64,000 nucleotides of DNA from Gari tellinella (GCA_922989275.2 OV277864.1:69382158-69446157); one strand, 5' to 3'; numbered from the stretch's first letter, positions 30,122 through 41,362 are shown. Translations and numbers: made by a program. The notes: generated by a model from the letters alone, not told the origin.

Positions 30122-30178
30122 TTGCATTAAGAAAAAATTGTTTGTTTTACTCACTCTTATCTGGTGCCTTTGTTGTAT

Positions 30179-30410
30179 TTAACTCTTTCAACACTAAGTT
30201 ATTAGGTTCCCTTGTGGACCGTTTGAATTACCAAAACATGAACCAGTCTACTTGGAATTATGGATAGTTTAATAAATACTGCTTTGAATTAGCAAACAGT
30301 GTAGACCCTGATCAGAGGGCTCCATTGGAGCCCTCTGTCTGGGTCTATCTACACTGTTTGCAAATGTAATGAGTATATTTTAAACAGGGCCATGGTTTTG
30401 AAAGAGTTAA
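30179..30410 (+). mobile_element. MITE family B3
   Basis: TTAACTCTTTCAACACTAAG to GGTTTTGAAAGAGTTAA, full hairpin. Confidence 0.85.
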
Positions 30411-30641
30411 TAGATAATCTTTAAACCATGTTCTAATGGAAGATTAAGAACTTCCATTAGAACATGGAAGATTAAGAACTTATTTTATATGATTTTTATT
30501 AAGGATTTGTTTGTTTTAGGTATTGAAATTATGTGAGTGTAATCTCAGGGCCTAGAGATTAATCCTTTTTGCTGTAGCTTGCTTTCAGTGTCAAAGACAG
30601 GTGGTTGCAGAAAGCAAGCTGAACGTAAAGCAGAAAGCTTC

Positions 30642-30890
30642 TTAACCTATTACCCAATAAATACACCTTTTTACGCCATTAATTTATTCCTCCACTGATG
30701 AAAATATTTGCAGTTTATACAGTCAAAAATATCTATGATAAAAAATATTTTCTATATTTTAGAAGGTGTCAGCTTAAAGCAGGCTGAAAGAAAAGCAGAA
30801 TGCGCCTTAAGGCGCATTCTGCTTTACTTTCAACCTGCTTTAAGTTGTCACCTATTTTCAAAACTAGAAACATGCTATGGGTTGAGGAAT
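30642..30890 (+). mobile_element. MITE family A inserted in a D-like core
   Basis: TTAACCTATTACCCAATAAA to GCTATGGGTTGAGGAATTA. The left flank GTAAAGCAGAAAGCTTC is a D-like arm. Confidence 0.82.
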
Positions 30891-30925
30891 TATTTGTAGA
30901 AAAGAAAGTTGATATCTATTAAAAA

Positions 30926-31105
30926 GTAAGATCAGTGTAAAGCAGAACTTTCCTTAAAGAGCTTTCTGATTTTCTTTCATCTTGTTTTAGCGGCCACCTG
31001 CTTTGACCTTAAAGACAGAAACAAGCCTTAATCTGAGTTGTAGTATTAACAAGAATCTTATTGTTTATGTGAGGATAGAGATTCATCTTTGTTTTGTACT
31101 TTCAT
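30926..31105 (+). repeat. Duplicated segment with D-like core, copy 1
   Basis: Degenerate hairpin followed by ACCTTAAAGACAGAAACAAG, AACAAGAATCTTATTGTTTA and GATAGAGATTCATCTTTG. Matches 32446-32645 in order. Confidence 0.8.
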
Positions 31106-31207
31106 TTACTTATAGCATATTCCTGTCGCAGGACAAAACTAATACAGAAAATTCCTATAGGAGCTTTCTACTTTACTTTATTTTTGCTTTTAATATACCA
31201 ATAGTAT

Positions 31208-31472
31208 TTAACCCATTACGCCATAGCCTATTTCTAGTTTTGAAGATAGGTAACCACTTAAAACAGAATGAAAGTAAAGCAGAATGCGCCTTAAGGCGCA
31301 TTCTGCTTTACTTTCAGCCTGCTTTAGGCTACTACCATCTACACGAATATAGAAAATATTTTGTATGATACAAATTCATGACTGTATAGAATCATTAGAA
31401 TGGATCTATTTTTTCCCTGTGGAGGAATATATAAAAGGTATAAAAAGGCATACTTGGTGGGTAATGGGTTAA
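31208..31472 (-). mobile_element. MITE family A
   Basis: TTAACCCATTACGCCATAGC to GGTGGGTAATGGGTTAA. Confidence 0.9.
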
Positions 31473-31767
31473 CAGTTATAGTTAACCCTTATTCAAGTGC
31501 ATTTATTCATGCAGGGTAAGGCCATCCCAATGCTACTATACAGAGGAATGGATTGAGGTGTCAAAGGGTCTTTCTATGGTCTGGGTGAAAAATAACCCCA
31601 TAGACAATTTATCTTTTAAATTTACTGTTTGTAGAACTTGTATTTATTTTAATAGCTGATTTTATTAACTTTTCACACTTTACATGCACTTGTGGTCAAG
31701 GATTATACAGTTTAGCAACAGTTCAATGTTTTAGTTAATGCAGAGTAAAAGTAATACTGAAGGCTCC

Positions 31768-32044
31768 TTAACCCTTTCCCCCATAGAAGCGCCTTTTAGC
31801 GCATGTAAATTATTCCGCCACTAAAGAAAATAAAACGGTTATTTACATTTGATACAGTTATGAAGATGTATAGTAAGAAAGAAATTCTATATCCTAGCAG
31901 GTGGTAGCTTGAAGCAGGCTGAAAGTAAAGCAGAATGTGCCTTAAAGCAGAATGTGCCTTAAGGCACATTCTGCTTTTCCTTCAATCTGCTTTAAGAGGT
32001 CATTTGTCTTCAACACTAGAAACAGGCTATGGGTTAAAGGGTAA
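31768..32044 (+). mobile_element. MITE family A with duplicated apex
   Basis: TTAACCCTTTCCCCCATAGA to GCTATGGGTTAAAGGGT. AAAGCAGAATGTGCCTT occurs twice in tandem at the hairpin apex. Confidence 0.85.
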
Positions 32045-32120
32045 AACACTTAATAACTTTCATCTGCTGAAAATGTTTTCTGTTAAAATTTGGTACTGTG
32101 TCAATATATTTACTGAAACT

Positions 32121-32200
32121 GGATCAGACTGGCAAGCAGTTGGGATCCAGATCAGGCCCAACAATTAGTTGAAGTCTGATTTTGATCCAAACTGTTTGAA
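32121..32200. repeat. H-type hairpin core, degenerate
   Basis: GCAGTTGGGATCCAGATCAG and TTTTGATCCAAACTGTTTG. Confidence 0.5.
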
Positions 32201-32445
32201 AAGATTTCCAATACAGATGTCCAGTCTTTCCAAAACATTGACAAATTCTTACATTTTTTATTTGCCAAATATTTTAGAGAAACAAGGGAGTTAACTCTTG
32301 TATAACCTTGACTAGCTTTTGACCAAGTTATTATTGATACATGGAGTAATTATATTTACAGTAATTTAGGACTTTTTTACTTGTTAATTAAGATATAATT
32401 AAGTCTTGTTCTTACCACAACTCAAATAACTCATTCTTAAATACT

Positions 32446-32645
32446 GGTGACTGCTTTAAGCAAAATGAAAGTAAAGCAGAAAGCTCCTAAAGGAGCTTTC
32501 TGCTTTACTTTCATCTTGCTTAAAGCAGTCACCTGCTTTGACCTTAAAGACAGAAAACAAATCAATTAATTTGAGTAATGGTAATAACAAGAATTTTATT
32601 GTTTATATGGAGATAGAGATTCATTTTTGTTTCTTTTTAAAATGT
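32446..32645 (+). repeat. Duplicated segment with D-like core, copy 2
   Basis: CTTTAAGCAAAATGAAAGTA hairpin with mirror arm, then ACCTTAAAGACAGAAAACAA, AACAAGAATTTTATTGTTTA and GATAGAGATTCATTTTTG as at 31003. Confidence 0.8.
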
Positions 32646-33151
32646 ATAGCTGACTTGATTTTATGTTTTAAGACTTCACCGAACAGTCTTATGTTGAAAA
32701 TTGATTTTAATGCTGAAAAAAATGGAAGTAAAAAGAAATGCAAAAATTTTAGAAATGTATTGCCTTTGTTTTACCTGACCTCTGCCACTGCCACCCGCCT
32801 TAGCCTCACATTGTTAATGGGCAAGGTTAATTTAAAAAATATCAAAACAAAATAATGAAAATTTAAGACATTCTCTAATGCCCACCATGACACTAAAATT
32901 TCCACTTAATACTATTAACGGAAATCAATGAGCATGACTGACGAAGTGTGATATTGGCATTCTGAATATGACCACATCAGTGGTTGAAATTGTCAATAGT
33001 ATTTTGAAAAGTTTAATGTGCTGTGAACTGAGGAAAATATGATTCTAATTATAATAGTGCATTACCAACATAATGAATTAATTTAAAGACCAAGTATTTT
33101 CTTATTTGCTAACAATTTTAGCTTGCCAGACAAATGTCCAGGAGAGCTTAT
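32646..33151. other. Intergenic, nothing recognised
   Basis: AT-rich, no supportable frame. Confidence 0.5.
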
Positions 33152-33359
33152 CAGAGCACCAGATAAGGGTAGTTTTTCAAAAACTAAAATCTTTATTTCT
33201 AAATTAAACCCTATGGTGTCACTACTCATTAGAATCCTACTCATTAGAATCGTCTCGAAGAGACGATTCTAATGAGTAGTAACACCATAGGATTTGGTGC
33301 TGAAATGAGTGAGAAAATGTTTGATTTGTTGAAATAACTCTCTCTTATCTGGAGCCCTG
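33152..33359 (+). mobile_element. MITE family C
   Basis: CAGAGCACCAGATAAGGGTA to TTATCTGGAGCCCTG, flanked by GCTTAT on both sides. ACTCATTAGAATC is doubled in the left arm. Confidence 0.88.
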
Positions 33360-33674
33360 GCTTATGTTGTCGCCCAGTTATTGGCATCTGCTTTCCCATT
33401 GCTATTCAGGTTAGCATTGCTGTTATAAGAAAGATTTAACACTTCTGTGCCCTTTGACCTACAGCTTTCAAACTTGCACCACACACGCCTTGGGACAAAA
33501 CCTTTCCAACCATGTGACATTTTGGATCTCTGTAACCTTGGACTTTGCATTTAAGTTTAGAAATATGTTTTAGTATTAAAAATTGCTTGAAACTGCCCTC
33601 TGATAAGGGTGTACACTGTTTGCATAGGAAAATTGTACTCTTCACAGGTACACCGTTTATAAAATGGGTTTATA

Positions 33675-34049
33675 CTAGAGTTTACCGTATGGAGTGAGTA
33701 TTGGTCTGATCATGGCATTAAGCTGAAAATTATGTTGTGCAACTCTCTATATGTCTGGGAGAGTTGTTTATCTCTTACCATGCTAGTGGCGGATATACAT
33801 GTGCCACAGTGAATACCTTTGCAAACAGTTTGGATCCTGATGAGACGCCGCGCAATGCGGCATCTCATCAGGATCTAAACTGTTTGACACTCTGATCCTG
33901 TGATTATTTTTAAAGAAATGTAATCTAGAAAAATCTTTTTCAGAACATTTGCAGACGACAATTGTTGCAGACGAAAAAATTACCCAGCATGCAAAGAGTT
34001 ATAAAAACAAGAAATACAGTAGTCCTGTTTCTTTACTTCATCATGGTAT
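33675..34049 (+). repeat. Direct repeat copy 1 (interrupted by family F)
   Basis: GTTTACCGTATGGAGTGAGT, TGGTCTGATCATGGCAT, CTCTCTATATGTCTGGGAGA, then after the F insertion ACAAGAAATACAGTAGTCCT to TCATCATGGTATA. The same order recurs at 34651-34806. Confidence 0.85.
33768..34002 (-). mobile_element. MITE family F inside the direct repeat
   Basis: TTTATCTCTTACCATGCTAG to CCCAGCATGCAAAGAGTTA; hairpin GCAAACAGTTTGGATCCTGA. Confidence 0.85.
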
Positions 34050-34648
34050 ACTTAAGAAATAATCTATGTTGTACCGTTGTGAAACGGTATTTTACAACGG
34101 TTGGGAGTTGTGGTGCGCAGGAATTGACCACGAAGGCCGAAGGCCTGAGTGGTCAATTCCTGCGCACCACAACGACCGACCGTTGTAAAATACAGTTTCA
34201 CAACGGTAGAACATAGATTATTTCGATTCTAACATGACCAGATTTAAAGAAATTCATTAGAAAGGAAATCAAATGTTCCATACTTATTTCCTCAGCGGAT
34301 GAAGTTTTTCGACCGAATAACTTCTTCCGCGGCATTACAAGAATCTAACACCCATAAGCAAATTTACATTTACCGATCCACAATCTGGCATAGAACAAAC
34401 ATTACACCAAACAAGACAGAAGAATGAGAAAATTACTGTAACGTTACTGGTTAAAAGTATATGGTCTTTACGGGCTATATGAATAACGAAAGAAATTTAA
34501 AAAAACATAACGTATGAACGCACGAGGTCACGTCATGTCATATAACCGCGGGAGGAGCAGGTTAGGGAAGAGCGTGGTATAACGTCTCAGGTATACCACG
34601 ATAGACCTGTCCTTTGTTTATAGGGACGAATTCACGTGTCGTGTTAGA
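34048..34648 (+). mobile_element. Family N-like element with large palindrome
   Basis: CTTAAGAAATAATCTATGTT, then palindrome 34062-34218 (CCGTTGTGAAACGGTATTTT, inner CAGGAATTGACCACGAAGGC and mirrors). Right half GC-richer, ending CACGTGTCGTGTTAGAATA. Layout matches 16905 and 52538. Confidence 0.7.
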
Positions 34649-34650
34649 AT

Positions 34651-34806
34651 AGGGTTTATTGTATGGAGTGAAATTTGGTCTGATCATGGCATAAAGATGA
34701 ATATTTTGTGGTACAGCTCTCTATATGTTCGGGAGAGGGGGAAAGTTGTTTCTAAAAACAAGAAATACAGTACTCCTGTTTCTTCTTTACTTCATCATGG
34801 TATAAA
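34651..34806 (+). repeat. Direct repeat copy 2
   Basis: GGTTTATTGTATGGAGTGAA through ACAAGAAATACAGTACTCCT and TCATCATGGTATA, uninterrupted. Confidence 0.85.
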
Positions 34807-35000
34807 AGAATATCAACAATTGTATCACATGAAAATCATTGAAGAAAAAAAACAAAAAAAAACTTAGGAATAGATACATATGTATAATGATCTTTTTCAC
34901 AGGTACCTTCTATACAACTGCTAACAAAAACATTGCTACGAATCCAAGCGATTCCCCGGTGGAATTAATACATTACACAAGCTGCTATATGAATTTTTTT

Positions 35001-35191
35001 CAGGGCTCCAGATAAGGCGGGTATTTCATTAACTAAAATCTGTATACCTCCACTAAACCCTATGATACGACTACTCATTAGAATCGTTGCAAAGCTACAA
35101 TTTTAATGAGTAGTCACATCATAGGGTTTGGTGGTGTCTTAACAGAGAAAAGGCTGGAAATGAATTGTTCAAACTCTTATCTGGAGTCCTG
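35001..35191 (+). mobile_element. MITE family C
   Basis: CAGGGCTCCAGATAAGGCGG to TTATCTGGAGTCCTG, full palindrome. Confidence 0.82.
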
Positions 35192-35296
35192 ATTTTTGTA
35201 AATGGATAAATCAGATGCCTGCCTACTTGAAAGCTAAAAATTCAGTTTTGCTCGTATAACCACTATTGTGCATGAACCAAGAATATACCGCTTCTA

Positions 35297-35367
35297 TAAA
35301 CAGTGTAGTCCTAGATCAGAAGACACCGTCAGGAACCCTCTGATCTAGGTCTCCACTGTTTGTCATA
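35297..35367. repeat. B-type hairpin core
   Basis: AAACAGTGTAGTCCTAGATC and mirror CCTCTGATCTAGGTCTCCAC. Confidence 0.7.
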
Positions 35368-35408
35368 CTTTTTTAATAGTGTAGGATCAAAACTCAAGAG
35401 AATCAAAG

Positions 35409-35606
35409 TACAGTCGAACATCGATATCTCGAACTCGCTTAACTCAAAATATCAGATATTTTGAAACATGAATTTGTCTTATTTCAAGCTTGGTTTAGGT
35501 GAACATACCCGTGTTTCAAAGTTTAAACGCGGCTAAGCCGCGTTATAACTTTGAAATACGGGTATGTTCAACTAAACCTAGTTCGAGATATCAAAGTTTG
35601 ACTGTA
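35409..35606. mobile_element. MITE family L (pogo/Tigger-like ends)
   Basis: TACAGTCGAACATCGATATC to GATATCAAAGTTTGACTGTA with TA borders. Inner palindrome centred on GCGGCTAAGCCGC (35531). Confidence 0.8.
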
Positions 35607-35889
35607 ATCAGAAAATGCCAAAGTCCTCAACATCTGCTAGAAGCAGGAGAAGGTTTCATAATATAAATATTCCAACATAGATGTTCATCATACACCTTGC
35701 ATTGTATGTGGCTTATATAATATACAGAACTATATACAGAAATAAAGGGCAATAACTCTTTAACACGTTCCTTCACAGTAATGCCTTTCATGCTTAAATC
35801 TACAACCAAAACAAACATCTGTTAATGCTTATACCCTGTCCTGATAAGGAACCATAGGAAACTTGTCAAATAACCGGATAACTGTTTGC

Positions 35890-36140
35890 TTAACCCATAA
35901 CCCTAATGCCGGTTTCTAGTTTTGCGGATTGGTGACCACTAAAGCAGGCTGAAAGTAAAGCAGAATGTGCCTTCAGGGACATTCTGCTTTACTTTCAGTC
36001 TGCTTTAAGCTATTATCTGATAGGATATAGAAAATATTTGGTATGATACATACTCATGACTGCATCAAGTAGAAATATTTTCTTCAGTGGAGAAATAAAT
36101 TAAAAGTGTAATGGGTTATGGGTAAGGGGTAATGGGTTAA
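35890..36140 (-). mobile_element. MITE family A
   Basis: TTAACCCATAACCCTAATGC to GGGGTAATGGGTTAA; the right terminus is doubled (ATGGGTTATGGGTAAGGGGT). Confidence 0.85.
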
Positions 36141-36235
36141 AACAGGCTGAAAATAAAGTAGAAAACTCCAAAATGGGGCTTCAAGCTATTACCTATCCTT
36201 TAAATCGATGAAAAAGCTATGGCGGAATGGGTTAA
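36137..36235 (+). mobile_element. Family A fragment abutting the previous copy
   Basis: AACAGGCTGAAAATAAAGTA to GCTATGGCGGAATGGGTTAA; left half missing. Confidence 0.65.
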
Positions 36236-36402
36236 GACTAAGCAATATAAAGAATTAATAAATATGTTGGAGCAATGCTGTATAATAACAATATATATTC
36301 AACTGTTCAAATAAAACATAATACGCCAATGGGTAGCTGAATATGGATTAATATCTCTATCATAACCACTTCAAATAAAGGCTTGAATTTTCCCAATTGA
36401 CA

Positions 36403-36619
36403 TATTCAACCCTAGCGACGAGTATACTGGTCATTTATAAACAGTGTACCTGTGAGGATTACACTTGTCCCATGCAAACAGTGTAGACCCTGATCAGAGT
36501 CTACACTGTTTGTCATTTTGAAATATATTGTTAAAATTAACCCTAAATAGTCAATAATGGACTAGACGTATTTTGAAATTGGAATTGTCCATTAAAACTT
36601 TCAGGGGTGAATGAGTTAA
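36403..36619 (+). mobile_element. MITE family B2 with shortened hairpin
   Basis: CAACCCTAGCGACGAGTATA to TTTCAGGGGTGAATGAGTTAA. The hairpin has collapsed to GTGTAGACCCTGATCAGAGT and its partner, joined at TGATCA. Confidence 0.82.
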
Positions 36620-36639
36620 GGTAGGTATCTGCTTAAAGC

Positions 36640-37082
36640 AGTGTTTAACGTACAGTTACGTTAATCCAACTTTAAGGAGACACTTGTCTTTAACATTATG
36701 AACTTGTTTCGTTTTGAGCAAACAAACTCAATTTAAACTAAATTACAACAATGGTTGTTTTTGCTTTATAACAAAAACCTTATTGAAACTAGAGCCATTA
36801 CTACCTCACAATACTTGACACAGAAAAAAGCCTCACAAGCCTCATAGCAACATTAAAACAAGGTGCTGCATTTAATAAATTCATATGTCCCCTGTAACAT
36901 GTCTGACAAAAGATTTTTAATCTTTTTTCAAGACAAAATTAGGTCAAGATCAAGGTAAATCTATGTTGTGTGATGTAGGTGGATTGGGAATGGTCCAAGG
37001 CAACAACTTTATAACATAGCATTCTATAAGAACTAAAAATCTGGTAAACCTCCTACAGATGCCAGGATGGACAGGACAATCT
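36640..37082. other. Intergenic, nothing recognised
   Basis: No frame, RNA or repeat supported. Confidence 0.5.
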
Positions 37083-37286
37083 TTAACCCATTACTCCATA
37101 CCCTGATACTAGTTTTAAAGACAGGTGACCACTTAAAGCAGGTCGAAAGTAAAGCAGAATGTGCCTAAGGCACATTCTGCTTTACTTTCAGCCTGCTTTA
37201 TGCTACCATATGCTAGAATTAGAAAATATTTCTTATGATACATATTCATCTCTGTATAAAGGGTGTGTTTATGGGGTAATGGGTTA
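37083..37286 (-). mobile_element. MITE family A, internal deletion
   Basis: TTAACCCATTACTCCATACC to TTTATGGGGTAATGGGTTA; about 40 bp of the right half lost. Confidence 0.85.
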
Positions 37287-37470
37287 GATGCCTCCCATAT
37301 CAGTAGATGCAAGAGGCATACAAAGGTGCTCTATTCAGTTATGGGTGAAGCGATTGTAACAAAAACAGGTGCACAGGTTCAATGTTGACAAACAGAAAAC
37401 TTAGTTAAAAATAAGCCATGAACAATAATAAGAGTAATAGTTACTCTTGACAAATCAATGCATATTGACA

Positions 37471-37490
37471 GATGGATGGATGGATGGATT
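37471..37490 (+). repeat. GATG microsatellite
   Basis: Short GATGGATGGATGG run. Confidence 0.8.
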
Positions 37491-37523
37491 GTGATGCCTT
37501 TAACCCCTCACCCACCAATAACA

Positions 37524-37714
37524 AGGATCCAGATAAAGGGGGAGTTAACTGCACAAATCCAACTTTTTCTCACTAATTTTAGCACTAATCTTATGATGTT
37601 ACTACTCATTAGAATCGTCTCTTCGAGACGATTCTTATGAGTAGTGACACCATAGGGTTTAAAACAGAAATAAAGATTTTAGTTTTTGAAATACTCCCCT
37701 TATCTGGAGCTCTG
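37524..37714 (-). mobile_element. MITE family C
   Basis: AGGATCCAGATAAAGGGGGA to CTTATCTGGAGCTCTG with palindrome at 37602-37644. Confidence 0.8.
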
Positions 37715-37927
37715 AATACTACAACGTTGTGCAGGAGGGGTGGTGACACTAATAGTTTGATCAACAACAAAATGGTTAACAAATAACAATTTTCATCTAA
37801 GAGTCTATCACGTCTGAAGATCTTGTCACAAAATATAACTGAATTTCAATCAAACCAGTCTTTCACGAGTGCCCAACATTAAAGCATTTGGCTACTTTAG
37901 AGAAGACATTTTCCCCAATTATTTTCT

Positions 37928-38001
37928 TTGCAAACAGATTAAAGCCAGACCTGATAGTGCTGGATCATCCCGAATCTGATCAGGCTCCAAACTGTTTTGC
38001 C
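37928..38001. repeat. H-type hairpin core, degenerate
   Basis: GCAAACAGATTAAAGCCAGA and GGCTCCAAACTGTTTTGCC. Confidence 0.55.
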
Positions 38002-38228
38002 AGCGAGATTAGAATAAGTCATAAATATTTACAAATACCTGTTGTTTTATACAATTTCTTGCTTTGCCTTCACATGTCAAATTTCATTTACATGGGAAAG
38101 AATAGCGTCCTCTCCATTGCGCTCCATGGAGTATAACAGTGATGTAGAAATCTGCTTTCTACAAAACAGTCAATACTTAGGGTTAGTGGCCCGTCTTTGA
38201 AGAATTATAATACATGTAGCCTTACAGA

Positions 38229-38362
38229 AACCGTTTCCTCCTGGAAACTGGAAATGGACAACTTCAGTTTCCAATTTAGTCTATATTTTTGACTATTTAG
38301 GGTTGTTTTTGTCAATGCTTTACAATATGACAGAGAGTGCAGACCCTGATCTGAGGGCTTCT
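38229..38362 (-). mobile_element. Half of a family B MITE
   Basis: CCGTTTCCTCCTGGAAACTG through GTGCAGACCCTGATCTGAGG, then stops. Confidence 0.65.
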
Positions 38363-38509
38363 TTGTTTTAGCCTCAAAACTGAATGGATGTCATTGTTTT
38401 TACAGCAATATCTGCAGATGTTGAATGATATAAAATTAACCTCTAGCCTGCTATGTATTTGTCAACTGAAAATTTGTCATCTCAGAGATGAATTCATCTG
38501 CACTTTCTT

Positions 38510-38584
38510 TCCAAATACAATTTGGAACCAGATGAGACACCCAGTTACTGGGTGTCTCATCTGGATCCAGACTGTTAGGAATAT
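38510..38584. repeat. F-type hairpin core
   Basis: TTGGAACCAGATGAGACACC and mirror, apex CAGTTACTG. Confidence 0.7.
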
Positions 38585-38698
38585 GTATCAAAGATCTTCC
38601 CATAGCATGCACAAGGTTAAACCTACATAATGTTTTATAAAAATAAAGGAAAGTATTAAGAACTACACAGAAGTTGAGCATACAGGTTAGAGGTAAGC

Positions 38699-39437
38699 TT
38701 AACCCTTATCCTGCCATAATATCACCTGCTTACAAATTGTTGTTGGTCAAAAAAATTCAATTAAGATCTTAATATTTTTTTCAATTAAGATCTTTACATT
38801 TTTTTCAATTAAGATCTATTCATTTTTCAAATTAAGATCTTTACTTTCTTTTCAATTAAGATCTTTACTCTTTTTTTTTCAAATTAAGATTTTTTCAATT
38901 AAGATCTTTACATTTTTTTACAATTTATTTTCAATTTAAGATCTTTACATATTTTTTTTCAATTAAGATCTTTACATTTTTTTCAATTAAGATCTATACA
39001 TTTTTTTCAAATTAAGATCTTTACTTTCTTTTCAATTAAGATCTTTACAAAAAAAAAAAAATTCAAATTAAGATTTTTTCAATTAAGGTCTTTACATTTT
39101 TTTCAATTAAGATCTTTACAAAATTTTTTTCAATTTAAGATCTTTACTTTTTTTTTTCAATTAAGATCTTTACATTTTTTTCAATTAAGATCTTTACGTA
39201 TTTTTTTTCAATTAAGATCTTTACATTTTTTTCATATGATCTTTACAAAAAAAAATTCAATTTAAGATCTTTACATTTTTTTCAATTAAGATCTTTACAT
39301 TTCTTTTATTCAAGAAACTTATAGATGAGTGTCAAACAGTTTGTATCCAGATCAGATGCCGCGATAAGCGGCGTCTGATCTGGATTCAAACTGTTTGCAA
39401 ATACCAGTCAAGTCGCGATCGGCAGGATAAGGGTTAA
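38699..39437 (+). mobile_element. MITE family H with expanded internal minisatellite
   Basis: Ends TTAACCCTTATCCTGCC and GGCAGGATAAGGGTTAA are exact inverses. The core hairpin GTCAAACAGTTTGTATCCAG lies at 39332-39401; the left arm holds a long AT-rich tandem array. Confidence 0.85.
38755..39306 (+). repeat. AT-rich minisatellite, 23-28 bp unit, about 22 copies
   Basis: Unit TTTTTTCAATTAAGATCTTT ACAT with variable T or A runs. Nearly every unit contains AGATCT. Confidence 0.9.
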
Positions 39438-39564
39438 AAAGGTTATATTGATATGGGTACTCTGTATATTCTTACTCATGAGTGCAAAAATAATTTACAT
39501 ACAAGCTGACATAAAGACAGTACTAATAGTGTAGACCAAGATCAGCCACTGCATTAGATATGCA

Positions 39565-39967
39565 TTAACCCATTACTCCATAAATACACCTTTTTATGCC
39601 TCTTACCATTTTGACACAAGGGAAAGTAGTTACAACCTATGATGTCCTGAACATAAACTACAGAAGTTAATAGCAGAGAAGTTCCGAGAAGCAGAAAAGC
39701 CTGGATATCCTGTGTAAGAACCACCATGTGTGCAGCTAGTCAGTTACCTGGAAGGGAGCACACTGTTGTGAACAATGCTCCCACCCCTGCACGTTAATCA
39801 AAAATCCGTTGATGGTGATAATTCCGGAGTGTAGCTTAAATCAGGTTGAAAGTAAAGCAGAGTGCACCGTAAGGAGCAGTCTGCTTTAATTTCAACCTGT
39901 TTTAAGTGATCACCTATATTTTGCTTTAATTTCAACCTGCTTAAAAGGCTTTGGGGTAATGGGTTAA
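39565..39967 (+). mobile_element. MITE family A carrying about 190 bp of foreign sequence
   Basis: TTAACCCATTACTCCATAAA to GGCTTTGGGGTAATGGGTTAA. From about 39610 to 39810 the left arm is replaced by unrelated, more GC-balanced sequence (e.g. AGCAGAAAAGCCTGGATATC). The right arm is partly doubled. Confidence 0.75.
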
Positions 39968-40138
39968 TGCAGGACAAAAGTGATACAGAAAATATGTTTA
40001 GGAACCTCTGTGCTGAATTTAGCAATAAACAGCCTTTATATGGAAGGTATACTTCTCCATTGAGTGGATGCTCAACACACTACAACTCTTTACTAGAAAC
40101 CAACAACCAATCACATAAAAATTTGTTCAGTATGTGTT

Positions 40139-40389
40139 TTAACTCATTACCCCATAGCCAGTTTCTAGTTTTAAAGATATGTGACCATTTAAAGCAGGTT
40201 GAAAGTAAAGCAGAATGCGCCCTAAGGTGCATTCTGCTTTACTTTCAGCCAGCTTTAAGCTATTATCTGCTAGAATATAGAAAATATTTCTTATGATTTT
40301 TATTTTTGACAGTATAAATTACACTAATTTCCTCAGTATAGGAATTAATTAAAGGCATAAAAAGGCGTATTTATGGGGTAATGGGTTAA
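40139..40389 (-). mobile_element. MITE family A
   Basis: TTAACTCATTACCCCATAGC to ATGGGGTAATGGGTTAA, full hairpin. Confidence 0.9.
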
Positions 40390-40500
40390 TATGCTACAAT
40401 GTGTAGAAGGACCTACAGTGTAACATAAAAGTCATTCATATACACCTAAACTTGAGTTAAGCAGTCACTTTTAAACTCTTTCAAGGCTTGCGTTTGGTAC

Positions 40501-40743
40501 TTAAACCTTTCAACACCATGGACCTGTTTAAAATATACTCAATACATTTGAAAACAGTGTAGACCCAGATCAGAGGGCTCCTATAGGAGCCCTCTGATCA
40601 GGGTCTGTACTGTTTTCTACTCTAGACCAGTATCTATTAAACTACCCATAATGCCAAGTAGACTGTTTCATTTTTTGGTAATTAAAAAGATTCACAGGGG
40701 AACCTAATAGCCCAAAAGAGTTACTTAGTGTTGAAAGAGTTAA
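40501..40743 (-). mobile_element. MITE family B3
   Basis: TTAAACCTTTCAACACCATG to TTAGTGTTGAAAGAGTTAA; followed by a D-like core (40750-40815). Confidence 0.85.
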
Positions 40744-40944
40744 TGAAACAGAGTAAGTAAAGCAGAAAGCTCCTGTAGGAACTTTCTGCTTTTCTTTTGC
40801 CCTGTATGTAGCTGGTGCCTGTCTTAAGAGACTGCTATATCATGGTTTTCCAAATGATTGCTTAACACAAGCTTGAGTGAAGATTTTCTATAATCAATCT
40901 GTTTTAAGTAAACTACCTACCCAACAAACAAGGTGAAAACCAAG

Positions 40945-41362
40945 TAACAGTCGAACCTCGCCATCTCAAACTCACTTACTTCCATATTTCTTGAATTTCT
41001 ACAGTTTTGAATTCCCTTAAGAACAACACATATCATATTTCAACGTTCAAACAAGGCTAACAGTGGAGAAGACATTATTCTTTCCAAATAAACCTGTTTT
41101 ACACTAAAACTATTATTTCCATGGCAAACAGTTTGGAGCCAGATCAGACGCCGGGTAACCTGGCGTCTAATCAGGCTCCAAATTATTTGCCACTCAAAGC
41201 ATAATCAACATTGTCAATAAGTTGTAAATTTCTACATTGAAGTTCAATGCGTTTGCATTTAGTATGAGTTTAAATGGGAAAGAATAACGTCTTCTCCACT
41301 GTAGCCATGATTGAACATGGACATATGGATAAAGTGAGTTCAAGATATCAAAGTTTGAATGT
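40945..41362. mobile_element. Family L element hosting an H-type hairpin
   Basis: TAACAGTCGAACCTCGCCAT to ATATCAAAGTTTGAATGTA. At 41124-41193 a GGCAAACAGTTTGGAGCCAG hairpin with apex GGGTAACCTGG is embedded. Confidence 0.7.

Noticed and set aside
33675..34806. An LTR retrotransposon, from the pair of direct repeats
   Set aside because: Repeats lack TG...CA ends, and no primer-binding site, polypurine tract or gag/pol remnant is visible.
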